In this document: positions 49,635-58,294 of the stretch, one piece after another | How the letters are laid out: each line of letters opens with the position of its first letter | How positions within the stretch are numbered: the stretch's first letter is position 1 | Source of the DNA: JAWLDA01 sp041686855 | GTDB lineage: Bacteria > Bacillota > Limnochordia > DTU080 > RSA5 | Assembly: GCA_041686855.1 (NCBI GenBank) | Contig: JAWLDA010000001.1 | Location: 496,001 to 560,000 of the forward strand | Direction of reading: 5' to 3' | Length of the DNA: 64,000 nt | Translations under genes and position numbers: made by a program | Notes under the pieces: generated by a model | The model's database searches: none | The model's input: only the letters and a program-made list of their open reading frames with translations | What the model was told of the DNA's origin: nothing

Positions 49635-49767
49635 AGCTCGTAATGGTCGATCTAGGGCCCTCAGCCAAGAAAAGGGAGAGGGGATTCTTTAGGGAAATCG
49701 GGGATAATCGCCCGATTTCAATGTGTTTCTCGGTGTTGATCTTGTCAATATAGGAGTCGAACGAGCT

Positions 49768-50292
49768 TTGCGTCGATGGATGGTGTGGGCATACGAACGG
49801 TACATCTTTGGACGGTCGTATCGCAGGCGCGTTGAGCAGCATCGCCGGCGTTATGCAGAGGAATGGCAAAGGTTTGCCACCGCCCTGAAGGGGCTTGATA
49901 CACCGTGGCGAGTAGGATCCTTTGTGCAAGCTTCGCTCGTGGAGAGCAGGCCGTTTCGCCTCTTCGAACTTCCCAATCCCCCTGCGGCCACTTGGCTTGC
50001 CGGAGAGGGGAATGCTGCCGACTTTGCGGCGCTCTCGCAAGAGGCCTTTCACCTCAATGGACGGGAGGCTTACCTTGTCACGCTGTACCAGAGGCAGACG
50101 TACGCGCCGATGATGTGTTGTGCGATTCAAGAGGAGGATGGGGGGTGGCACCAGATTTCGACGTTCGGCATGTTCGGCGGGTACGAAGATTTGACGGAGT
50201 TGGGAACCGACTTGTTGGATTCGTGGACGTTTTTGGTGGCCCGAGATGGAAGTCTGCGAGTTAAAGCTTTCCTTGAGAGAGAAGGTGACTGA
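49768..50292 (+). CDS. Hypothetical protein converging on the sigma factor gene
   Basis: About 174 residues. It opens with a strongly basic helix (RRWMVWAYERYIFGRSYRRR and more) and continues with a mixed domain (WRVGSFVQASLVESRPFRLF, YLVTLYQRQTYAPMMCCAIQ). TTG 49768 has AGGAG 11 bases upstream; GTG 49723 and ATG 49780 are alternatives. Its 3' end overlaps the convergent ECF sigma factor gene by 32 bases. No family recognised. The overlap may allow antisense interference. Confidence 0.65.
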   Translation: MRRWMVWAYERYIFGRSYRRRVEQHRRRYAEEWQRFATALKGLDTPWRVGSFVQASLVESRPFRLFELPNPPAATWLAGEGNAADFAALSQEAFHLNGREAYLVTLYQRQTYAPMMCCAIQEEDGGWHQISTFGMFGGYEDLTELGTDLLDSWTFLVARDGSLRVKAFLEREGD

Positions 50293-50833
50293 GTCGCTCG
50301 AGGGCGAGTCGAATGCGGCTCTTTACTGTGCCGAGAGGAATGGCCAAACGTCCGGAGGCTTCGCGGTGAGAGAGGCCGAGAAAATAGGTGAGATGGAGAA
50401 CTTCGTACTGCTCGCGGGGGAGTGTTGCGAGGGCGCGGTGTACGGCTTCAGCACGCAGGCGCTCCTCGGTTTGCAAAGACGGATCCCCATCCTCTGCGTA
50501 GAGTAGGTTGGGATTAAGCTCTTGCGTGATGGGGGCCCGCCCTTTTTGGCGCAGTAAGTCTCGTGTACGGTTCTTGACGATTGCTACCAACCATGTGGAG
50601 AGAGAGCTGCGAGCCGCGTCAAAGGTGCCGGCTGCTTTCCATGCGGAGAGAAATGCGTTTTGTACGGCTTCCTCAGCCAGCTCAGGATCGCCGGACATGC
50701 GGATGGAGAACGAGTACAAAAGGCCTCCGTATCGGTCGTAAAGGTGCGCAAGCGCCTGCTCGTCGCCGTGTGAGACCGCGTCGATGAGTTCGGCGTCGGA
50801 TGGGATGGTTGTCGAGGTTGCCGCGCGATCCAT
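50261..50833 (-). CDS. ECF-type RNA polymerase sigma factor
   Basis: A 190-residue group 4 sigma factor. Region 2 (HLYDRYGGLLYSFSIRMSGD, EAVQNAFLSAWKAAGTFD, LSTWLVAIVKNRTRDLLRQK) contacts the -10 element and core polymerase. Region 4 (ALATLPREQYEVLHLTYFLG, then LSHREASGRLAIPLGTVKSR) reads the -35 element. ATG 50833 has AGAGGCG upstream; the ATG at 50875 has no ribosome site. No anti-sigma gene follows: the downstream neighbour is the convergent hypothetical gene. Its regulon is unknown. Confidence 0.92.
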   Translation of the reverse strand: MDRAATSTTIPSDAELIDAVSHGDEQALAHLYDRYGGLLYSFSIRMSGDPELAEEAVQNAFLSAWKAAGTFDAARSSLSTWLVAIVKNRTRDLLRQKGRAPITQELNPNLLYAEDGDPSLQTEERLRAEAVHRALATLPREQYEVLHLTYFLGLSHREASGRLAIPLGTVKSRIRLALERLSHLLSQGKL

Positions 50834-51018
50834 GGACTTCGCCTCTTGGTACTCGGCTCGTTTATGCGCTGTCATAACTAAAGATTCTTGCGACTCTGTA
50901 GCAAACCCTTGCGAGCCCGCGCTTGTCTCCAGGCAATTTGAAGGTGATCAGCTTGAAGGCGCTTAATGAAGTATCCACGTTTCTTATACGATTTCTTATA
51001 TATGAGAGGGGATTGTCG

Positions 51019-52122
51019 ATGTCGTTACTTGTCCGCGTTCGGTATCACTCAGTGGCTTTAACGCTCCTCACCGCGCTTGGGCTCTTGTTTGCCTCGTGGC
51101 CGGCTTTGGCAGCCGAGTCCGATGCCGGGGCAGGCGCGCTCGGCGTTCAAGAAGCTGCTGAACAAGCCTTGGCGCACGACTTAGCGTCTCAGATCGCTCA
51201 GCTTAATTTGGAGAATGCGCGCATCACGTACGAGAAGAACGTGGCCCTCAACCTCTTGAGTGACTCTGCGTACAACCGGCGTTCTGCCGAGTCAAATTTG
51301 CGCACGGCCCAAATCACTTTTGCCACTCGGCAGGCGGATGTGGCGGCGAGCGCCGTGACGAGGTACTTTACACTCCTCGCAACCGAACTCGACGTGGAGA
51401 TTACCGCTGCAGAGCTGGAGGTGGCTCTCCTCACGCTCGAAAGCACGCGCCGCAAGGCGAGCATGGGCACGGCCGGTCGGCTCGATCTGCTTGACGCGGA
51501 GGTGGAAGTCGGGACGGCAGAGCTTGCTGCCCGTCGTGCGGAGAAGAGTCTTCTCGAGGAGCGGGAAGCGTTCGCAATCATGTTGGGGACGACGGCTGAT
51601 GCGCTGCCCGTCCTAGATAAAAAGCCAGTTCCGCCCGAGGTCTCAATCGATTTGGAGACCGCACTGGAGCGAGCGACGGACCACAGCGCCGCGCTCGTTG
51701 GAGCCGAGTCAAAGCTCGCCCTGGTGACGTTGGATCGCGAACGGGCGTTGGCAGAAGGTGTGGCTCCCCTGGACCAAGAGACGGCCGACCTAGCGGTCGA
51801 AATCGCCAAACTCGAGCTGGAGGATGCACGTCGCAACCTTCGCCTCAGTGTTGTGCGGGCTTTTGACGAAGTCGCGCGCACACGCAGTTTGCTTGAATTG
51901 GAAGAGATACAGTTTGAACTGGCCCTTGAGCGCCACTCGTTGGTACGCCAGCAATTCGATGCAGGCCTAAAGACCCAAAGCGAATTGATTCAGGCCGACG
52001 CAACCTTGGCCGAGGCGGAGAAAGGGCGTCTCACGGCTCTGCGTAACTACTTCAGCGCCGTCTTGACGCTCCAAAAGCTCGTCGGAGGAGAGCCCTTTGG
52101 TAATGGAGCACATGAAGCTTAG
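51019..52122 (+). CDS. TolC-like helical protein without clear barrel strands
   Basis: A 367-residue exported protein (signal peptide ALTLLTALGLLFASWPALAAE). It has the two-fold helical pattern of outer-membrane efflux proteins (GVQEAAEQALAHDLASQIAQ and, in the second half, ETALERATDHSAALVGAESK), with LVRQQFDAGLKTQSELIQAD typical of TolC helices. I see no amphipathic beta strands where TolC inserts its barrel: the helices run on directly. It may be a periplasmic-tunnel-only relative or a partner of the next, complete TolC-like protein. ATG 51019 has AGAGGGG eight bases upstream. Confidence 0.72.
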   Translation: MSLLVRVRYHSVALTLLTALGLLFASWPALAAESDAGAGALGVQEAAEQALAHDLASQIAQLNLENARITYEKNVALNLLSDSAYNRRSAESNLRTAQITFATRQADVAASAVTRYFTLLATELDVEITAAELEVALLTLESTRRKASMGTAGRLDLLDAEVEVGTAELAARRAEKSLLEEREAFAIMLGTTADALPVLDKKPVPPEVSIDLETALERATDHSAALVGAESKLALVTLDRERALAEGVAPLDQETADLAVEIAKLELEDARRNLRLSVVRAFDEVARTRSLLELEEIQFELALERHSLVRQQFDAGLKTQSELIQADATLAEAEKGRLTALRNYFSAVLTLQKLVGGEPFGNGAHEA

Positions 52123-53500
52123 ACGCGGTGCGCGGGGTGTGCTCGGCAGGTGGTGGGGTCTCGCCCTCGTCATTGCTCTGGCCAGTGTACCCGCTTATGC
52201 CGTTTCATCAGATCCGCTCAATCTCGAGGAGGCCGTCAATCTGGCGGTTCAGCGCTCTGAGGAGGTCGTCTCAGCAGAACGAGCGCTTCGATCCGCACAG
52301 ATCGCGCTCGAAGAGGCCCGCAGCGCCTATGGAACGGGTGTGACATTGAGCGCATCCGCTGAAATTGACGAATCCCGTCGCGTGGACGCCGACGCGTCGG
52401 TACGCGCCACCGGCGCGCTGGGCGCGGGTATGTCGTGGACGGCCACGGCCTATTCCAAGCCTCCGAACTCGGACACGACAGGCAATGCGGTGTCAGTCAC
52501 ATACCAACTCTGGCCACCGGCAACGGATCGACGCGAGTGGACGGCGCTCGCGGGCGCCGAGCATGCAATAGCCGAGGCGCGCACAGCGCTGGCTAGGGCT
52601 AGAGCCGAGGCCGGACTCAACGCTCTCCAACTGTATCGAACACTCCAGCTTAACGTGGAACGGCTCCGTTTGGCCGAAGCTATGCAGGATGAGGCGCGGG
52701 CGAAGCTGACGCAGGTCGAAGAGGCCATCGCGGCGGGGCGAGCATCGATGTCTGACAAGATCAACCAGGAGATCGTTCTGCTGGAGCACCGGGAGAGTGT
52801 GGCCTCCAGGCGAGCTCAGGTGGCAAAGCTTCGGAGCCAACTCGCCCGGTTAATTGGGCGCAGGCCCGCTGAGATCGTCCTCTCCAAACTGGACGAGTCC
52901 ACCTTGACCGACGTGGTTAGAGGACCTACCGATCTGCCTGACCAGGAGGAGGCGATTCAGGCCGCCGTCGCGGTCTCCGCGGACGTGAGGGCAGCGGGCA
53001 AAGCGCTAGAGGATGCGAAACAGGCGGTAGCGGCGGCACGGCGCAATTCCGGCATGAGCCTCTCGCTCAACGGACGAGTCGAGCAGGACCTGAGCGGCGA
53101 AGTTGACTGGTTGGTCGGCGTGTCCGGGAGTTACGCTCTGAGCGACGCCGGTCGGCGCCGCCGCGCAGTGGAGTCGGCCGAACTCAACCTTGAACGCGCC
53201 CAAACGGCGTATGACACGGCCATACGGTCGGTCTCCGAAGCCGTGACGGAAAGCCTGCATTCGATCGAGAGTGCCGGCCGCTCGCTCGAGATCGCTGTTG
53301 CAGTCGAAGAGCTACGGCGGCTTGACGTCTCCGTGGCCCAGCAGCAGGCCGCCCAAGGCGTCTTATCGGAGGCGCAATTCTCCGCCCGCCGGCGATCGCT
53401 ACAAGCAGCGATCCTCGACCGGGTGGCTGCTGAACTAACACTTCAGTTAGAACGCTCCCGTTTCGACCTCCTCGTGGGCCGGACTCCCGATGTGATCTAA
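52097..53500 (+). CDS. TolC family outer membrane efflux-like protein
   Basis: A 467-residue exported protein (signal peptide WGLALVIALASVPAYAV). Both TolC halves are visible: LNLEEAVNLAVQRSEEVVSA with strands GVTLSASAEIDES and AVSVTYQLWPP, and in the second half EEAIQAAVAVSADVRAAGKA with GMSLSLNGRVEQDLSG and DWLVGVSGSYAL. So the barrel strands are present. TolC proteins form the outer channel for efflux or type I secretion. The gene overlaps its shorter TolC-like neighbour by 26 bases. TTG 52097 sits six bases from GGAGGAG; ATG 52103 is the alternative. Confidence 0.82.
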   Translation: MVMEHMKLRRGARGVLGRWWGLALVIALASVPAYAVSSDPLNLEEAVNLAVQRSEEVVSAERALRSAQIALEEARSAYGTGVTLSASAEIDESRRVDADASVRATGALGAGMSWTATAYSKPPNSDTTGNAVSVTYQLWPPATDRREWTALAGAEHAIAEARTALARARAEAGLNALQLYRTLQLNVERLRLAEAMQDEARAKLTQVEEAIAAGRASMSDKINQEIVLLEHRESVASRRAQVAKLRSQLARLIGRRPAEIVLSKLDESTLTDVVRGPTDLPDQEEAIQAAVAVSADVRAAGKALEDAKQAVAAARRNSGMSLSLNGRVEQDLSGEVDWLVGVSGSYALSDAGRRRRAVESAELNLERAQTAYDTAIRSVSEAVTESLHSIESAGRSLEIAVAVEELRRLDVSVAQQQAAQGVLSEAQFSARRRSLQAAILDRVAAELTLQLERSRFDLLVGRTPDVI

Positions 53501-53534
53501 GCGCACGAGTGGGGCGCGTTAGCAGAAGTGACAA

Positions 53535-53569
53535 AGAGCCTGCGTACCCTCTGCTGGAACGCAGGCTCT
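53535..53569. terminator. 11-bp hairpin between convergent genes
   Basis: AGAGCCTGCGT (53535-53545) pairs with ACGCAGGCTCT (53559-53569). On the minus strand it is followed by TTTGTC, so it probably ends the DUF309 transcript and may also stop the TolC transcript. Confidence 0.7.
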
Positions 53570-53586
53570 CGTAGTGTCTCGTGCGA

Positions 53587-53619
53587 GCGACGAACGATAG
53601 CTGAGCGATCGTTCGTCGC
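53587..53619. terminator. Second, 12-bp perfect hairpin
   Basis: GCGACGAACGAT (53587-53598) pairs with ATCGTTCGTCGC (53608-53619) around a 9-base loop, 17 bases from the preceding hairpin. There is no T run on either side. Confidence 0.55.
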
Positions 53620-53637
53620 AAGGGGATTGATTCTGAT

Positions 53638-54024
53638 TTACTCTTTCAAAACGAGTTGAATCTGCGGCATCTCTTCTGTCGGTGACAACTCGCCCGCTTC
53701 TTTCGCCCTGCGTGCCACCTGGTTGCACGCTTCAATCTCGTCGAGGAGTCTTTCGACGTCGAGCCCTTTGTGGAGCGGCGCGTAATTCTTTAACAAATTA
53801 TAGGCGGACGCAAAGAGGTCTTCAGTCCAGAACGCGTTGCCGGTGCTCCAATGTTGGTAGGCGCCGGCCAACTGGATGAGCCCTTTGTAAAAACGATTGC
53901 TCACATTTGCCTGCCATAAGGGCATAAGCGTCTGGTTGCTCAGCTCGTACTGCCTGTCGTTGAATAGCGATACAAAGCTGAGGTACTCAGGGTCGAGGGA
54001 TGGTGATTCGTTGTGGGCGTTCAC
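53638..54024 (-). CDS. DUF309 family protein
   Basis: A 128-residue all-helical protein. The DUF309 features are present: FVSLFNDRQYELSNQTLMPL, then FYKGLIQLAGAYQHWSTGNA with its GLIQLA core, and LLKNYAPLHKGLDVERLLDE. Family members are small soluble proteins of unknown biochemical function. GTG 54024 follows AGGAG by 13 bases; TTG 54051 would overlap the DUF59 gene upstream. It is probably co-transcribed with the DUF59 gene and ends at the hairpin 53535-53569. Confidence 0.8.
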   Translation of the reverse strand: MNAHNESPSLDPEYLSFVSLFNDRQYELSNQTLMPLWQANVSNRFYKGLIQLAGAYQHWSTGNAFWTEDLFASAYNLLKNYAPLHKGLDVERLLDEIEACNQVARRAKEAGELSPTEEMPQIQLVLKE

Positions 54025-54040
54025 GGGTGCCGGCACACTC

Positions 54041-54340
54041 CTAGCGTCCAAAGATCCACCGGAGCTCTTCGCGCATCTTGTCGGGGCCCCACGGAGGACT
54101 AAAGACCAAGTTTACCTGGGCTTCGTCGACTTCCTCAAGCGACTCGACTGCGGCTTTGGCCTCCGCGACCATTTGTGGACCGACGGGGCAGCCCATTGAA
54201 GTGAGAGTCATGGTGACGTTGACGGAGTTCCCTTCGACCAGGACGTCGTAGACCAGGCCGAGATCGACGATGTTAAACCCGAGCTCGGGATCGTTTACGG
54301 CAGAGAGCGCTTCTCGTACTTGCTCTTCGGTAACGGCCAT
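54041..54340 (-). CDS. DUF59/MIP18 metal-sulfur cluster assembly protein (SufT/PaaD-like)
   Basis: A 99-residue protein with the MIP18 fold. Family hallmarks are NDPELGFNIVDLGLVYDVLV, TMTLTSMGCPVGPQMVAEAK with the conserved cysteine, and the late LVFSPPWGPDKM. It assists maturation of Fe-S proteins. GGGGAGGCGG precedes ATG 54340. It lies near sufB (55196) but on the opposite strand, and groups with DUF309 and a deoxyribonucleotidase. The functional link to sufB is inference from proximity. Confidence 0.92.
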   Translation of the reverse strand: MAVTEEQVREALSAVNDPELGFNIVDLGLVYDVLVEGNSVNVTMTLTSMGCPVGPQMVAEAKAAVESLEEVDEAQVNLVFSPPWGPDKMREELRWIFGR

Positions 54341-54415
54341 TATTGGACCGCCTCCCCGTGCAAAGTTGTCTCATACTAAAGCTTACATGAATCACCAGCA
54401 GTATTGCAAGGCTCT

Positions 54416-54958
54416 CTAACGGTACACCGGCGTGGGAAAACGGGCGCGGATCAACTCGAGAAAGCCGGGCCAATCGGGTACACGTGGGCAATCGACACCT
54501 TCGTTGTAGCGGTACGCCATTGCGACCGATAGACCGTACGGTTGAAACGCTTCAAGGTTGTGCGGCGCGTCGTCAAACAACACATCCCCGCGTACCAACG
54601 CCTTGCGGTGCGCGAATACAATATTCTCTTGGGGCAGGAAGGGGAGGTGCTCCCGCACCCACTCAATCTTCTCCTTGTGCCCGTTCTTTGCCGACGTGAC
54701 GATCACGATGTCGTGATCGTCGTCGACGAGCGTCCGGACGCTATCCACCGCATGGGGGAGCGGCTCGAGGTCGCGAAAGAATCCCGGTTGGGATAGGTAC
54801 TTGTAGACCGCTTTGCCCGCACGGGCGTATCGGTGGGGTCCCCACGTCTTGAGCGCGTTAGGCTCGAGCGTATCTTGATACTCGCGATTGTACGCCGTCA
54901 GCCATTTCCCGAGTAGGTTACAAAGGACTCCGTCCATATCCACGAGGATGCGAGCCAC
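54416..54958 (-). CDS. 5'(3')-deoxyribonucleotidase-like HAD phosphatase
   Basis: A 180-residue HAD-superfamily phosphatase of the NT5C (mitochondrial/cytosolic deoxyribonucleotidase-like) group. Motif I is ILVDMDGVLCNLLGKW with the two catalytic aspartates near residues 7-9; motif II threonine/serine lies in IVIVTSAKNGHKEK; motif III/IV contains ALVRGDVLFDDAPHNLEAF. It should dephosphorylate nucleotides to balance dNTP pools. GTG 54958 is chosen because GGAGGAGGAG directly precedes it; the longer frame to 55156 is only the upstream spacer. Confidence 0.87.
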   Translation of the reverse strand: MARILVDMDGVLCNLLGKWLTAYNREYQDTLEPNALKTWGPHRYARAGKAVYKYLSQPGFFRDLEPLPHAVDSVRTLVDDDHDIVIVTSAKNGHKEKIEWVREHLPFLPQENIVFAHRKALVRGDVLFDDAPHNLEAFQPYGLSVAMAYRYNEGVDCPRVPDWPGFLELIRARFPTPVYR

Positions 54959-55195
54959 GACTCCTCCTCCTTGCTTGAAATCTCGATTGTTAAACGGGTT
55001 GCCGCGTCTGGTAGGAATACCCACCGAGATCTGGGCAACCTTGACGTTTGCAGTAGAAAGATTTACCCTATAACTATACGCGTGGAGGGACTCCGCTTTA
55101 GGGCGACGCCTATTACGCTTACCTGTTTCGGGTTCGATTATCCCGCATGGATGCACTGAAGTGATGCGGATACATTAGGGAGGTTGCGACGAGAT

Positions 55196-56596
55196 ATGGC
55201 AGATAGCCAACTCGATCTTAGCACCGAGTATAAATACGGTTTTCGGGACCCTGAGAAGCACACCTTTAAGTCGCAAAAGGGGCTCACCCGAGAGATCGTG
55301 CAGCAGATCTCCGAGATGAAAAACGAGCCGGGCTGGATGACGGATTTCCGCCTCAAGGCTTTTGAGATCTTTGAATCCAAACCGATGCCCACCTGGGGCG
55401 GCAATCTGAGTGAGTTAAACTTCGACGATATCTACTACTTCGTGCGCGCCACCGACATGCAGGGCCGCTCGTGGGACGAAGTACCGGAGGATATCAAAAA
55501 CACCTTCGACCGGCTGGGCATCCCGGAAGCCGAGCGGAAGTTTTTGGCTGGGGTCTCTGCCCAGTACGACTCGGAAGTGGTCTACCACAGTATGCGTAAA
55601 GACCTCGAGGAGCAGGGGGTTATCTTCTGCGATACGGACACGGCCGTACACGAGTATCCCGAGATCTTGCGGGAGTACTTCGGGACCGTGGTCCCTCCTG
55701 CCGACAATAAGTTTGCCGCCCTCAATACCGCGGTGTGGAGCGGTGGTAGCTTCGTATACGTGCCCGAGGGGGCCGAGGTCGACATTCCCTTGCAGGCTTA
55801 CTTCCGCATTAACGCGGAGAATATGGGGCAGTTTGAGCGTACGCTTATTATTTGCGAGCCCGGCAGTAAGGTCCACTACGTTGAGGGGTGCACGGCGCCG
55901 ACGTACACCACAGAAGCGCTGCATAGCGCGGTCGTCGAAATCATTGCGAAGCAGGGCGCTCAGTGCCGTTACACAACGATTCAAAATTGGTCGCACAACG
56001 TGTACAATCTCGTCACCAAACGAGCTGTCGCGTATCAGGATGCCACGATGGAGTGGGTCGACGGGAACCTGGGTTCGAAACTGACGATGAAGTACCCCGC
56101 GGTGTACATGTTGGGCAAGGGCGCGCGGGCTGACATCGTGTCGGTTGCCATGGCGGGCCCCAACCAACACCAGGACGCCGGGGCGAAGGTGATTCATGCG
56201 GCGCCGGAGACGACCTCCAAGATCGTCTCTAAATCGATCAGCTTCGGCGGCGGGCACACGACGTACCGGGGTTTGGCTCACGTCTCCAAAGGCTCTCACG
56301 GCTCCAAGATCAAGGTGGACTGCGACGCGCTGATGTTCGACGACGGCTCCCGGTCCGACACAGTGCCCTACATCGAGGTCCTCGAGAATGACGTGACCAT
56401 GGAGCACGAGGCGACCGTGAGTAAGGTCTCCGAGGAGCAGCTCTTCTACCTGCAAAGTCGGGGTCTCGATGAAGAGCACGCGACGATGTTGATCGTGCAA
56501 GGCTTCTTTGAGCCCTTCGCGAAGGAGTTGCCGATGGAGTATGCGGTGGAGCTCAATCGCTTGATCGAGCTCGAGATGGAAGGCTCCGTCGGTTAA
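55196..56596 (+). CDS. sufB: Fe-S cluster assembly scaffold SufB
   Basis: A 466-residue SufB. It belongs to the SufBCD scaffold that builds Fe-S clusters on target proteins. Conserved regions include YKYGFRDPEKHTFKSQKGLT near the start, AAVWSGG-type strand NTAVWSGGSFVYVPEGAEVD, VHYVEGCTAPTYTTEALHSA with the likely functional cysteine, and the C-terminal LYLQSRGLDEEHATMLIVQG-type helix region. ATG 55196 is favoured (GGGAGG 12 bases upstream; TTG 55184 sits on it). No sufC, sufD, sufS or sufU is nearby: a terminator and a Rieske ferredoxin gene follow instead. Confidence 0.95.
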   Translation: MADSQLDLSTEYKYGFRDPEKHTFKSQKGLTREIVQQISEMKNEPGWMTDFRLKAFEIFESKPMPTWGGNLSELNFDDIYYFVRATDMQGRSWDEVPEDIKNTFDRLGIPEAERKFLAGVSAQYDSEVVYHSMRKDLEEQGVIFCDTDTAVHEYPEILREYFGTVVPPADNKFAALNTAVWSGGSFVYVPEGAEVDIPLQAYFRINAENMGQFERTLIICEPGSKVHYVEGCTAPTYTTEALHSAVVEIIAKQGAQCRYTTIQNWSHNVYNLVTKRAVAYQDATMEWVDGNLGSKLTMKYPAVYMLGKGARADIVSVAMAGPNQHQDAGAKVIHAAPETTSKIVSKSISFGGGHTTYRGLAHVSKGSHGSKIKVDCDALMFDDGSRSDTVPYIEVLENDVTMEHEATVSKVSEEQLFYLQSRGLDEEHATMLIVQGFFEPFAKELPMEYAVELNRLIELEMEGSVG

Positions 56597-56627
56597 GCAT
56601 TCCGGTCGGCACGTAACAGTTATGTGG

Positions 56628-56665
56628 AGGCTCCCCGGTCGGACGTAGACGGGGAGCCTTCTCTC
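56628..56665 (+). terminator. Intrinsic terminator after sufB
   Basis: AGGCTCCCCG (56628-56637) pairs with CGGGGAGCCT (56650-56659), followed by TTCTCTC. A 10-bp GC-rich stem and pyrimidine tail make a good plus-strand terminator. Confidence 0.75.
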
Positions 56666-56721
56666 GTCGAGCATTGGGACACAGCAAACTGAGACTCAAG
56701 CGTGGAGGTAACGATCGACAT

Positions 56722-57033
56722 ATGGCAGATTTCGTTGCAGTTGCAAAGAGTGCAGATCTTGAGCCCGGTCAGTGTACGTGCGTCATCGTCGGCGGGCGCA
56801 AGGTTGCCTTGTACAATGTGGAGGGCACGATCTACGCAACCGATGACACCTGCTCGCACGCCGAGGCGTCGCTCACAGAAGGATGCCTCTTGAACGGCGA
56901 GGAGATTGAGTGCCCACGCCACGGCGCCCGCTTTAACGTAAAGACGGGGCAGGCCCTCTCGTTGCCGGCCTGGGCGCCTATCGAGACGTACGAGGTAAAG
57001 GTAGAAGACGGGGAGATTAAAGTAGCGCTCTAA
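56722..57033 (+). CDS. Rieske [2Fe-2S] ferredoxin
   Basis: A 103-residue soluble Rieske ferredoxin resembling those of non-haem oxygenases and NirD-like proteins. The cluster motifs are CSHAEASL (Cys-x-His) and CPRHGARFN (Cys-x-x-His), about 18 residues apart. The C-terminal strand pair closes with ETYEVKVEDGEIKVAL. ATG 56722 has GGAGGT 12 bases upstream. It follows the sufB terminator, so sufB read-through expression would be limited; its redox partner is not visible. Confidence 0.93.
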   Translation: MADFVAVAKSADLEPGQCTCVIVGGRKVALYNVEGTIYATDDTCSHAEASLTEGCLLNGEEIECPRHGARFNVKTGQALSLPAWAPIETYEVKVEDGEIKVAL

Positions 57034-57116
57034 ACGAACCCCACGTCAGCGTACATATACATATGCATGGCATGCCGGTATCACAGTCGGGGAGTCGAGG
57101 AGGTCCTGATCCGTCG

Positions 57117-58229
57117 GTGCAGCGTTCTGAGTTGACCAGGGGTCCCATCATCTTCATTGGAATCTCAGCGCTCGCCTTTCTCCTCGACATCCTCCTCGAG
57201 GGTCGACTCCTGGTGTGGGGCGCTAAGTCACAGGCCATCTGGGCGGGTGAATGGTATCGTCTCATCGTGGCCAACTTCATCCACTCGGGCGTGCCGCACC
57301 TCCTCTTTAACATGTACGCCCTATACGTCTTTGGACGAATCGTTGAGGAACTGGCGGGGCGTGGCGGTTTTATGGCCGTCTATCTGATCGGTGGAGTGAC
57401 GGGGTTTCTCACGAGTCTGCTTGCTCGACCCGACTCTCTTTCGGTTGGCGCCTCTGCGGCCGTCTTTGCATTGATGGGTTACACCCTACATTTTCGTCTG
57501 CGGCGGCTCCCGCTGCGATGGCTTCCGATCGATTCCGCGTTTCTACAAATTCTCGGACTCAACGTGATCATGGGGTTGAGTGTCCCCAATATCGACCAGT
57601 TTGCTCACCTTGGCGGCTTCGTCGGTGGTTTCTTTGCTGCCGGCGTGCTGGGACTGCCACACTCTCCCTATCTGGTCAATCAGACTGAGACGCCGCCGGC
57701 GGAGCGCATCTTTGCTGCTGCGGCCATCTTACTCTTTCTGTGGGGCGGGCTTTCGCCGCTCTCGTTTGGCGCGGTCGTTGGCCAAGGGGCCCCTGACCTT
57801 AAGGCGGCTATTGAGACGCGGTACGAACGCTACTTCGCTTCATACCTTCTCGTCGATGCGGCCGTTCTCTGGCTGGATCCCAACGATGCGAGTGGGTGGA
57901 CCTTGGTGGATGAGCGCGTGCGCCGACCTCCGCAGTCGCCCTTCGCGGTAGCAGCCTTTTGGCGGTGGGTGCGCGGTGGCGGCGATGGAGAGCCGGCGGC
58001 GTACAAGGTGACATGGCAGCGGATGGATGCCCAGGGTTGGGAGACGGTGCAGGTCGATCAGGGTCACGCGAGGCGGCCGGATCCTGGCCCAGGGCGTATC
58101 TTTAGACGGAGTATGGTCGCTGTGGAGCAGGCCCAACAGCTTGTGGGGGACTGGCGACTCATCGTTGAGGTTGATGGAAAGGTGCAATATACAAAGGCCT
58201 TCTCGGTAGTTTCGACCCAGACGATCTAG
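57117..58229 (+). CDS. Rhomboid intramembrane serine protease with C-terminal extension
   Basis: About 370 residues. Six helices in the first ~200 residues carry rhomboid hallmarks: EWYRLIVANFIHSGVPHLLF with its asparagine-bearing FNMYALY, the serine site VGASAAVFALMG (GASA instead of GxSG), and the histidine FAHLGGFVGGF. A seventh helix lies near residue 210. The last ~140 residues form a soluble domain (YERYFASYLLVDAAVLWLDP, WRLIVEVDGKVQYTKAFSVV) without a recognised family. GTG 57117 follows AGGAGGT by 12 bases; ATG 57063 and 57072 have no ribosome site but remain possible. Confidence 0.88.
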   Translation: MQRSELTRGPIIFIGISALAFLLDILLEGRLLVWGAKSQAIWAGEWYRLIVANFIHSGVPHLLFNMYALYVFGRIVEELAGRGGFMAVYLIGGVTGFLTSLLARPDSLSVGASAAVFALMGYTLHFRLRRLPLRWLPIDSAFLQILGLNVIMGLSVPNIDQFAHLGGFVGGFFAAGVLGLPHSPYLVNQTETPPAERIFAAAAILLFLWGGLSPLSFGAVVGQGAPDLKAAIETRYERYFASYLLVDAAVLWLDPNDASGWTLVDERVRRPPQSPFAVAAFWRWVRGGGDGEPAAYKVTWQRMDAQGWETVQVDQGHARRPDPGPGRIFRRSMVAVEQAQQLVGDWRLIVEVDGKVQYTKAFSVVSTQTI

Positions 58230-58294
58230 GTCGGAGTGCACACGAATGGAGCCACGTAGTCGAAGAGAATGAGCGCTGAGAGTGGGTGTTAGAG

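Noticed and set aside
55415..56674. 419-residue open frame opposite sufB
   Set aside because: Shadow of a highly conserved gene on the other strand; no ribosome site or family match.
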